A DNA stretch of 64,000 bases from Epithemia pelagica (Eukaryota > Bacillariophyta > Bacillariophyceae > Surirellales > Surirellaceae), in contig OX337237.1 of the NCBI GenBank assembly GCA_946965045.2, positions 1,984,001 to 2,048,000 of the forward strand, read 5' to 3'. Below the pieces are notes generated by a model. That model saw only the letters and a program-made list of their open reading frames with translations. It did not search any database and had not been told where the DNA came from. The position numbers were made by a program, and so were the translations under genes. Of this stretch, positions 57,276-64,000 are shown in pieces. Numbering within the stretch: position 1 is the first letter of the stretch; every line of letters begins with the position of its first letter.

Positions 57276-57491
57276 TGCGGTACCCCTATATGGATCCCGC
57301 CATACGTGTCGCCACGTTCCATTCCCGGTTCGCGTTCTTGACACTGCGACATGAGTCTTCCGCCACCTGGCTGTTCCTCCTCCAGTCATTTCTCGTCGCA
57401 CGTGGCACTGTGGATTCCTCATTCCTCCTAATTCCTCGTAATTCCTAAAGATCACAATTTTTATACCGTGCTAGTTTACATGGGTATGGCA
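57276..57491 (+). repeat. Gypsy 3' LTR
   Basis: 216 bp, identical to the 5' copy by eye. Preceded by a hairpin-like CTCCCTAGGTCCGACCAGGGAG-type stretch overlapping the polypurine tract. Confidence 0.95.
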
Positions 57492-57765
57492 CGGTGGAGG
57501 TACTTAAGTACCTAAATGAAGTACTTACTGATTACCGCAGATGCCTTGGAAGGAGTAATGATCCGATTGATAGTTGGGATGAGTACTTCTTCTTACTAAA
57601 GTATTTCAGTCTAAATTGTAGAGTGTACTTTTTAGTCATTATTCCGCTGTGTATTGAATTCTTATAGTAATTCTAAGTACAAAAGTACTTACTAATCAAT
57701 TCTTTAGTGTACTTGAAAGGACTAAAGTCATCTAAAAACTCGATATTTGGTACTTCACAACTCTG
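57492..57765. promoter_or_regulatory. hAT right subterminal region, last part
   Basis: No gene. Dense AAGTAC/GTACTT motifs (GGTACTTAAGTACC 57497, GAAGTACTTACTG 57518, GAGTACTTC 57581, AAGTACAAAAGTACTTAC 57676, GTGTACTTG 57709) and then the terminal inverted repeat ending CTCTG. Confidence 0.6.
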
Positions 57766-57773
57766 ATCTCAAT
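57766..57773. repeat. hAT target-site duplication, right copy
   Basis: ATCTCAAT. Bases 57772-57776 (ATTGT) are also the displaced right target duplication of Copia-3. Confidence 0.95.
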
Positions 57774-57776
57774 TGT

Positions 57777-58029
57777 CATTCAAGTGATTTCTTGCAGGGC
57801 CAAAATATTGGTGGAGGAAATTGACCTGTCGGTTGGTTTGGTGCCTCTCTCTGATCCTCCTTAGGCATGCTTCCCTCCTCTCTGCATGAGTTTTTGTTGT
57901 TCCAACAGGACGACCACGTCCTCTTTTTCCATTCGGCATTGTCGGCATGTTGTGTGCAGGTGCAGATAACCATATAACTAGAAATGCTATGAGCACTGAG
58001 GTATCACGACTGGGCTCTTGCATTTGCAT
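57777..58029 (-). pseudogene. DUF6729/exonuclease gene, N-terminal piece with AT-hook
   Basis: An open frame from Met 58029 (or Met 57948, MPTMPNGKRGRGRP) to NHLNDN at the insertion site. The codons continue as AVEDNLQERD at 38751 once Copia-3 (with hAT and Gypsy) is removed, with no frame change. KRGRGRPVGTTKT is an AT-hook-like DNA-binding motif, followed by a basic helical region (HAERREACLRRIRERHQTNR). This is the start of the gene whose other parts lie at 35621-38756 and 25545-25711. Confidence 0.7.
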
Positions 58030-58424
58030 TGGTAAGCAGTCGTGGAGCCGATGTCTCTGGACGACTAAAAAACCAAAAGCCCTGTCCTAATGCTAAGTAA
58101 TTGAGGTAGGTATTTGGTTTTTTAGCGTCTCACCAAGAATAAAACCGACCAATCATATGACTTCATTCAGACCAAAAGCCTCCACCGCTATGGTATTGGT
58201 GCCAATGAAACTATCCAATGGAATCCAACTGCGAAAATCCTCCCCTTTTTCCTCCCCTTCTTCTTCCTCTTCTCCCCCTCTTTGTCTCTCCCACCGTAGG
58301 CCCCCCATTTTCAAGGTTCAACATGAGGTCATCATGAGAACCAAGAAACAAGCATTTGAATGTTGTCTCGGGGGACCAAGGACACCGAAGACAATTGAAA
58401 TTTCTCTATCCCTCTGAAAGAGAA
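58030..58424. other. Intergenic region between transposon block and host gene
   Basis: Contains a small inverted repeat, GACTAAAAAACCAAA (about 58066) against TTTGGTTTTTTAGCGTC (about 58112), loop about 32 bp. Upstream of the zinc-finger gene lies a pyrimidine-rich tract (58240-58300, CCTCCCCTTCTTCTTCC). The 58130/58424 interval probably holds the host promoter. Confidence 0.35.
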
Positions 58425-60746
58425 ATGCCTCTATGTTGCGAGTGCGATGTTGATCGGCCCCGGGTTGATTTTTCAAAGGCACAGCTCAAAAAGATTGCTT
58501 CGCAGAGACGATGCAATCATTGCATTGACAAGCAAGAGTTGCATCAGTCTGAACCAGTTCCTCCGACTGCCACCAACCGAAGTCTCGTGATGGTTTTGAT
58601 TGATGAAGTCATTCCAATTCTTTTTCAACGCGGAATCCCTATGGATCCGTCAACACTGTCTCTGCTGATGGACTCTCGAGGAACCAACAATGAACATGAT
58701 GTATTGGCTCGCCTGGCAGCGCATGTGCAAGTTAAGCCTGATGTTGGGGTTTTGCGTCGGCGGCTAATTCAAGTTCTTCATCAAGATTCAATTCTTTGGC
58801 TTGCGATTCCATTGTTGGAAGGACTGCTGTATTCAGGTGATCTGGTAAACAGACGTGTCTTCGTCCCGGGTAGTGGCGAGCCGTTTCCACTGTTACACTG
58901 CCTTTGTCAATATAAGCTGTTAAAGAAACAATTTCAATATAAAGGAGGGAATGATTTGGTCGCTTTGACGCTACGAGCAGGAGCCATGGTGAATGATAAG
59001 CTGGGGAATGGTTGTACGGCCTTGTTCTTTGCTGTCAAGTACGGATCTGAAGAAACGGTTCAGCTTTTGGTGCAAGCAGGTGCGGATACATCTGCCACTG
59101 ATATTTACGGGCAGACTTGCTGGAAAAATGCCGTGGAATATGCCATTCCATCGGTCATCGAAGGGCTAATAAGATTGGGTGTGTCTGTTCATGAGAGCAT
59201 AGAAACTGGAAGGGAGGAAGGAGGAAGAGAACAGAAAACCCTTCCGGACTTCATGCTCAACCAATTTATATCCACAAGCAGTGGCTCGCCTTCCGGGGAT
59301 CCATTCAGTTGGTATTTGTTTGGGTTGCCTAATTTTGAGGATTACGCAACCTCAATTATTCGTGTTCTTCAGGCTGGGGCGTCCTTTTCTTCGGCCGACA
59401 TGGGACTTTCAGTCTGTGTCCACTCTTCGGCCAAACAGGTGACTCGTCGTATGGATGCGAAGAAAAGAAACTTGTTGGTCCAGATTAGCCGTGTCTTGTT
59501 TGGTGACTCGCTACCAAGTGTCATTCGCAAAGAAGTGAAGGAATATGACAGTAAGGCGAGTAACCAAAAAGGTTACGGAGTTTGCAAAATCTGCAACAAC
59601 ACGATGGGAGATCGCGACTCGCCAATAACTTTATACTGTGGTCATGTTTTCTGTTTGGCATGCGTCAAAGCTATGCGCACGAAGAAAAATTCGAACTCAA
59701 CCTGTCCTGTTTGCAATCGCAGACTAGGACGTGACTTGCTTTCGGAGTTTTCTCGTAAACAAAGGCCACCAAGTCACTTGCTGGGCGTTGATCATCGGAA
59801 TGAGGAGGAGTCCTCCGAACCTCGTGGCCCGTGGGTCCTCACCGACAAACAGTTGGAAATTGAATGTCAAGCACGTGGAGTGGTTGATAACAAAGATCTC
59901 ACTCGTGAAGAAAGATTGGAAGAAATGCAAGCAGAGCCGAAACTGTCTCTGACATATTTGCTTGAGCTCTCTTCGACACGCTCTTTTGTCGTGGATGGTC
60001 GACAGTATCTCGCTCCTAGAGATGGACCAGCTGTCATTCCCATTTCTGTGAAAGACGTTCCAGTCCTCGCGTGGCTTTCTCCAACCAGTCCTTTAACTGT
60101 CCTGTCCACGGACTTCGTCGAAAACTTTGGGCTCGAGAGGAAAGAATTAGGATCCAAAGAATTCATTCAGTATGATGGAAGTGAACTCGATCGTTTTTGG
60201 GCAATTAAAGAGTTTGTTTTCCATATTGGAGAAATTGAAATTCGCCTCAACAATGCTATATGTTATCAATTTTCCGAAGAGAACGAGAGACCACGTGGTG
60301 TACAATTGGGGATGGACTTCTTTGATACAGCCGCCTGGGCTCAGGTTTCTGTACAACTAGATGCAAGTTTCTTGAAGGATGAACCGAATGATGGAACGGA
60401 TGAAGATGATAATGAGACTGTCCCGGAGACAGTCTTTGCTATGGCAGATGGCTGTGGTCCTATCGTTGTTACGTCTGATCCACAACCTGAAGAGATTCGA
60501 TTTTACAGTCGTACTGGACAAATGTTTCGATCTCCATTGATTCATGTGCTGAATCTGAGCGAGTCTGAGTTTATTCCAATCGTTAGTTTGCCGAACTCAG
60601 TCGAATTTACCGAATGCGAATGGTGTTCACGATGCTTTCCGTCGGGCATGAAGTCATGTACTGAATGCGAAGAACTCGGTCGCTCCACCTTTTACTGCGA
60701 CGAGGCATGCAGAAAACAAGCAGAGGCTCTTCATGTTCATGGTTAA
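58425..60746 (+). CDS. Zinc-finger / ankyrin / RING / MYND-like protein (773 aa)
   Basis: Start taken at 58425 (MPLCCECDVDRPRVDF); an upstream in-frame Met at 58356 would add 23 unconserved-looking residues. N-terminal CxxC...FSKAQL...RRCNHC resembles an Stc1-type zinc finger. Ankyrin-like repeats at about residues 195-235 (NGCTALFFAVKYGSEETVQL, then AGADTSATDIYGQT). A C3HC4 RING finger spans about 386-429 (CKICNN, LYCGHVFCLACV, CPVC), suggesting E3 ubiquitin ligase activity. The C-terminus (about 731-773) has CEWCSRCF, CTECEELGRSTFYCDEACRK and a final His, like a MYND finger lacking its last Cys. There is no intron and no lesion. Its substrate is unknown. It appears to be a real host gene, the first outside the transposon block. 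Confidence 0.85.
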   Translation: MPLCCECDVDRPRVDFSKAQLKKIASQRRCNHCIDKQELHQSEPVPPTATNRSLVMVLIDEVIPILFQRGIPMDPSTLSLLMDSRGTNNEHDVLARLAAHVQVKPDVGVLRRRLIQVLHQDSILWLAIPLLEGLLYSGDLVNRRVFVPGSGEPFPLLHCLCQYKLLKKQFQYKGGNDLVALTLRAGAMVNDKLGNGCTALFFAVKYGSEETVQLLVQAGADTSATDIYGQTCWKNAVEYAIPSVIEGLIRLGVSVHESIETGREEGGREQKTLPDFMLNQFISTSSGSPSGDPFSWYLFGLPNFEDYATSIIRVLQAGASFSSADMGLSVCVHSSAKQVTRRMDAKKRNLLVQISRVLFGDSLPSVIRKEVKEYDSKASNQKGYGVCKICNNTMGDRDSPITLYCGHVFCLACVKAMRTKKNSNSTCPVCNRRLGRDLLSEFSRKQRPPSHLLGVDHRNEEESSEPRGPWVLTDKQLEIECQARGVVDNKDLTREERLEEMQAEPKLSLTYLLELSSTRSFVVDGRQYLAPRDGPAVIPISVKDVPVLAWLSPTSPLTVLSTDFVENFGLERKELGSKEFIQYDGSELDRFWAIKEFVFHIGEIEIRLNNAICYQFSEENERPRGVQLGMDFFDTAAWAQVSVQLDASFLKDEPNDGTDEDDNETVPETVFAMADGCGPIVVTSDPQPEEIRFYSRTGQMFRSPLIHVLNLSESEFIPIVSLPNSVEFTECEWCSRCFPSGMKSCTECEELGRSTFYCDEACRKQAEALHVHG

Positions 60747-60832
60747 ACATAGAGAACTGTTTCCTTCACAAAAGCATTGTTGAGAGATTTAGAATTTAGA
60801 TACCTTAGAGGGAAAGTTGTTGGGCTGTTGAT

Positions 60833-62340
60833 TTGTTGATGTCGTCGCCAAATTTCGATGGGATAGAAGCGACGCAAACGCGTCCGGGCGCTCGTTCGTG
60901 TTTTTTCTCGTCGTTCATTTGGCTTCTTCTCCGAAAAGCAATGCACCTTGCCCTTTGTGCTGTGTTGTTGGGAAAGGATTCGCTATTTAACTCTGGAAGA
61001 GCCTTTGCTGTTAGATTCTATAAACCTTACTTCGGTGTTTCAGCGCTTAAACGAGGGCTGCACATTTGTACAGTGACAATGCCGGCCAATGCTTCAAAGA
61101 GCGACCTCAACAAACCGGGATACAAGAGCATCGCGGGTTCTACCGCATTGGTGACCGGCTCGAGTGGACTATGTGGGGCTCGGTTGGTTGAAATGCTCCT
61201 AGAAAGAGGCGCCAAAACTGTGATATGCTTTGATTTGGCTGAGCCCTCGGGCACGTTGAAAGAGAGATTCGAGGCCGTTCAACGAAGCACCAATGGAACT
61301 CTCATATTTTGCTCTGGAGCCGACGGTGATCTTACCTCGGACGAGGCTGTGAAAGCTGCTTTTGCAAAGGCAGGAAGCACAAAGATTGATTGCGTTTATC
61401 ATATTGGAGCATTGGTGGGTCCCTTCTTTGATCGGGACAAATACTATGGGGTTAACTACTACGGTACCCTTCGTATAATTGAAAATTGTAGGAAAAACAA
61501 AGTGCCAAAGCTTGTGTAAGGAACACACTTGATCTCAAACAAGTGCTATTCGAAGTTTTACGTGCTCATGAGACGTTCGTTGGAATTTGTTTGGGTTTTC
61601 ACCATAACAGGTACTCCTCCAGTCCCAGTACACGCTTCACGGGTGGTGATGTGACGGGGCAGACGGAAGATGAGCTTCCAATGCCTACGAAATGGTTGGC
61701 CATGTATGCCGAAGCCAAAGCCAAGGGAGAAATGGCTGTATCAGAGGCCAACAGTCCTGAGCTACGAACAATTTCAGTCGCCCCTCATCAGGTTTACGGT
61801 CCGTACGACAACTTGTTTCTGCCTAACTTGTTGGAAACCGCCGGCAATGGTCGTCTGCGAATCTTTGGCAGTGGTCGCTCCATCATTAGTGTATGTTACG
61901 CCGACAATTATGCACACGGCCTCATGTGCGGAGCAGATGCGATTGAGGATCCCAATAGCCCAGCAGGTGGCAAGTTCTACATTGTCACGGACGGAGAACC
62001 TCAAAAGTTTTGGGACATGCTGAACATTGCGGTGAAGGAAATGGGTTTTGTAGATTTGACAACCAAATTTCACTTGCCAGTGTGGCTTCTCTACGCGGTC
62101 GCATACGTGGCCAATGTCGTTGGCGCCCTGACTGGCAAGAAATTCAAACTCAACCCCTTCAATGTTCGAATGCTGACCATTCATCGGTACTTTAGTGTTG
62201 AAAGAGCTCAACGTGACCTTGGCTACGAGCCTGTAGTGCCCTTCAAAGAGGCCTGGCCCTCAACGGTGCAATGGTTCAAGAAGAATTGGTTGCCCAAGTT
62301 CTTGGAACAACAAACGTCTGGTAAGAAGAAAGTCCAGTAA
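60833..62340 (+). CDS. NAD(P)-dependent sterol dehydrogenase / 3beta-HSD family protein
   Basis: Two exons, 60833-61515 and 61611-62340, joined through a 95-bp GT-AG intron (GTAAGG...AACAG). Splicing gives ...VPKLVYSSSPSTRFTGG..., the conserved KLVYTSS block, and a 470-aa protein. The Rossmann motif is TALVTGSSGLCGARL (GxxGxxG, about residue 105); catalytic YxxxK is YAEAKAKGE (about residue 259); VAPHQVYGPYDNLFLPNLLE corresponds to LRPxxIxGPxDxxxxPxL of the sterol-4-alpha-carboxylate 3-dehydrogenase (ERG26/NSDHL) group. Such enzymes oxidise and decarboxylate C4-carboxysterols in sterol synthesis. The first 80 residues have a hydrophobic stretch (FSSFIWLLL, LALCAVLLG) that could be a membrane anchor or targeting signal; an internal Met at 61079 would give the bare domain. 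A hydrophobic helix near 62090 (VWLLYAVAYVANVVGAL) suggests membrane attachment. Confidence 0.85.
61516..61610 (+). other. Spliceosomal intron of the dehydrogenase gene
   Basis: 95 bp, donor GT|GTAAGG, acceptor CATAACAG|GT, phase 2. Joining restores the conserved KLVYSSSPS motif. Confidence 0.9.
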
Positions 62341-62479
62341 GATTGTAGATGGTACGCGTAACTCTGGTGTAAGTGTTCAATTCAATGGTCTCCTTCCATA
62401 ATCTAGGAATGTCCCCACACACAAAGATGATCATAGAAAGCCCGATTCCAATACGCTGTCAGGGTTTTCGAGACTTTTA

Positions 62480-64000
62480 TCAATTTGTGTTGTTCCATAT
62501 TCCTAATGCGGTACGGTCGTCAAGAACGATTGGACGAAGATCCTGGTCAATCAATTGAGAACTGCTGCTGTGCTTTTTGACCTGATCTTGCCAATACGGT
62601 CCATCCGGAAACCATTGCCACACCCACGAAGAAAACGGAGGTACTGTACCATACAATTGGTACCATCTCAGCACTTGTCCTGGCAATAAGAAGTAGTCCT
62701 GTTTACGCATGGTTTCATTGTGTAGTACCGTTGGACCTCGGCTCCCGTACCGATAAAAATCCCAATGTTCATGCTCCAATGAGAATCCAGGTGCGGGATA
62801 GGCAGGTACCATTGTCAAATCCTCCTTGCTGACTTTCGAGCCGCCTTTAGATAAAGTGGCAGAATGCGATGGATTCAGCCAGGCAGATAAATTTGCAATG
62901 GGCGTGACATGACATGGATTCAAGAGCAATGGGTGACTGCCCAACCAATGCTCGGATGCAAAGCGTTTGCGACCCATCATATGTGGCATTTGCGGGAAGA
63001 AAAATGTCTGCAGAGTTCCTTGGGTGTCACGAAACTGTTTGAAACGATTGACCACGTTACGGTCCATGATCCGCTCAAAGCCCAAGGGTGGCAGCAAATT
63101 CACAATGTATCGACAGGATGCCACCCACATGTTTCCTGGATAGTGACAACTTGGCAATGGTTGCATCAGCAAGGAGCAGGTATCACAGGCCTTGCCAACA
63201 TTCATCATCTCTCTTTCACTCTTCACTTGTGGGGGTGGTGGATTGGAAGCTGACATGGCTTGTAAACAATGTCGACTTGTAGCTGCCTTGGTCAGCAACT
63301 GTCGCCATCGATCTTGCGTGGCAAATTTGTCTGGTTTACTGCTGCTGTTTGGTGACAATTCAGCCTTGCTGTTGTCCTCAGTGTTTTGCGCATAGTGAAA
63401 GCTGCCCTTGCTGTGAAGGTAGATTGCTTGTGCACTTGGATGAGCGTGACAGAATTCGTACACGTCTTGCAAGGTAAGATCTTCGTTGCCTTGGTCAAAA
63501 TGCTGCCCAAAATGAATTTGAATCTTGTGTCTTTCGCCCCGTTGGGTGACTTGTCGTTGCATCCATTCCCGTTTCAAGATCTTGTCCGTACCAATGGTAT
63601 TGTAGTATAGATGAAGGGTATGATTCGTGCCGAATTTGGTGTCGTGGTCGTCTCCTCCCAAGGCAGCATAGGACGTTCGAACTTGATCCAGTTGTTCAGA
63701 TATAATCGACAGAGCGTGGCGTTGTCCTGCCGTTTCATTGGGAATAAAAATATTGTAAAAAATCATCCATGGAGGAGACTGTGTTCGTAATGGGTCACCC
63801 TTGCCCTTGTCCCACCACGACCAATCCCGAGGTTGACGAGGAATGCTAGTCGACTTCCAATGAAGAAAGGGCCAAGATGACGAGAGGCTCATTTGAGTGA
63901 GAAACAAGAGTTTGGTGGTCGCCAAGGTGATCAAGACCATGCAGGCCAGCAGTGAACGGCTCCGAAGAAATGGTAGAGACTGCAGCCTCCTGAGGTATAC
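62480..64000 (-). CDS. Putative type II membrane glycosyltransferase-like protein (5' end outside)
   Basis: A minus-strand frame of more than 500 codons, still open at the window edge (VYLRRLQSLPFLRSRSLLAC precedes Met 63940). Basic residues followed by a hydrophobic segment (SLLACMVLITLATTKLLFL) suggest a signal anchor. The lumenal part contains WMIFYNIFIPNET, VYEFCHAHPSAQAIYLHSKG, CDTCSLLMQPLPSCHYPGNM and WVASCRYIVNLLPPLGFE. YLHSKGSF and PGNMWVASC resemble motifs (LHSKxS, GNxWWAxCDY) in rhamnan-synthesis-type and related algal glycosyltransferase-like proteins. The catalytic type is not clear. It converges with the dehydrogenase gene, with 139 bp between stops. No lesion is seen. Confidence 0.6.
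   Translation of the reverse strand, partial: VYLRRLQSLPFLRSRSLLACMVLITLATTKLLFLTQMSLSSSWPFLHWKSTSIPRQPRDWSWWDKGKGDPLRTQSPPWMIFYNIFIPNETAGQRHALSIISEQLDQVRTSYAALGGDDHDTKFGTNHTLHLYYNTIGTDKILKREWMQRQVTQRGERHKIQIHFGQHFDQGNEDLTLQDVYEFCHAHPSAQAIYLHSKGSFHYAQNTEDNSKAELSPNSSSKPDKFATQDRWRQLLTKAATSRHCLQAMSASNPPPPQVKSEREMMNVGKACDTCSLLMQPLPSCHYPGNMWVASCRYIVNLLPPLGFERIMDRNVVNRFKQFRDTQGTLQTFFFPQMPHMMGRKRFASEHWLGSHPLLLNPCHVTPIANLSAWLNPSHSATLSKGGSKVSKEDLTMVPAYPAPGFSLEHEHWDFYRYGSRGPTVLHNETMRKQDYFLLPGQVLRWYQLYGTVPPFSSWVWQWFPDGPYWQDQVKKHSSSSQLIDQDLRPIVLDDRTALGIWNNTN

Larger units (their letters stand above)
51770..57491 (+). mobile_element. Gypsy element, intact and recent
   Basis: A 5722-bp Ty3/gypsy LTR retrotransposon with two 216-bp LTRs (TGCGGTACCC...GGGTATGGCA) that are identical by eye, one uninterrupted gag-pol frame, and a purine-rich tract AGGGAGAGGTAGAG (57262-57275) before the 3' LTR. 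The flanking duplication is GGTG (4 bp, if the LTR is taken to end CAC) or GGGTG/CGGTG (one mismatch). It is nested in the hAT right end. Confidence 0.95.
44942..57765 (+). mobile_element. hAT DNA transposon with glycosylase gene and nested Gypsy
   Basis: The ends are perfect inverted repeats of 21 bp beginning CAGAGTTGTGAAGTACC, with the hAT-typical CAGAG start. The target duplication is 8 bp, the hAT hallmark. The interior encodes a hAT-type transposase (plus) and a DNA glycosylase-like gene (minus). Total span is 12,824 bp; without the 5.7-kb Gypsy the element was about 7.1 kb. Subterminal regions on both sides are rich in AAGTAC/GTACTT, probable transposase-binding sites. Confidence 0.95.

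Noticed and set aside
1-64000. tRNA, rRNA or other structural RNA genes
   Set aside because: I looked for cloverleaf-like runs and conserved T-loop (GGTTCGAATCC-like) sequences and saw none I could support; a tRNAscan or Infernal run would settle it.

Overview
This is a transposon-dominated stretch of a eukaryotic nuclear genome, most likely a diatom. Three things point there: Ty1/copia elements with a protease motif of the DSHADTC type, gag-like proteins of kinds known to me from diatom genomes, and short GT-AG introns (73 and 95 bp). The taxonomic call is inference. Only the last 5.7 kb looks like ordinary host gene space: a zinc-finger/ankyrin/RING protein, an intron-containing NAD(P)-dependent sterol dehydrogenase/3beta-HSD-type protein, and a convergent putative membrane glycosyltransferase cut by the window edge.

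Layout. 1-4290: a broken Plavaka/CACTA-like transposase (minus) head to head with a spliced partner gene (plus). 4300-13900: a graveyard of old, frameshifted fragments (copia RT, copia integrase, a retroelement gag, several unrecognised coding remnants), many broken by short tandem duplications. 13904-21258: Copia-1 (minus), complete with 240-bp LTRs and a CTTA target duplication. 22345-25544: E4, an old LTR-like relic. 25545-58029: a deeply nested block.

The nested block can be unpicked from target-site duplications. The base layer is one minus-strand gene, starting near 57948-58029 and running to about 25560, for a large protein with an AT-hook-like N-terminus, a DUF6729-like zinc region, an RNase-H-like segment and a 3'-5' exonuclease domain. 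Copia-3 (38757-44939, TSD ATTGT) and Copia-2 (25712-35620, TSD CCAGT) split it; the reading frame rejoins exactly when each is removed. Copia-2 carries a 1.8-kb non-autonomous DNA transposon in gag (28304-30084, 3-bp TSD CAG; gag also rejoins in frame). A hAT transposon (44942-57765, 8-bp TSD ATCTCAAT) sits across the very end of the Copia-3 right LTR. Inside the hAT lies a Gypsy element (51770-57491) with identical LTRs and one open 1693-aa gag-pol frame, the youngest and possibly active layer.

The most unusual item is a minus-strand gene inside the hAT boundaries (49712-51391) whose C-terminal half is an endonuclease III-like HhH-GPD DNA glycosylase/AP lyase. A transposon carrying a base-excision repair enzyme is not something I recognise as described. 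A second pattern is that all three complete copia elements have, directly after the 5' LTR, a sequence complementary to a tRNA anticodon loop (TT-NNN-AG), suggesting half-tRNA priming. LTR differences counted by eye are 0/216 (Gypsy), 2/221 (Copia-3), 3/240 (Copia-1) and 9/603 (Copia-2).
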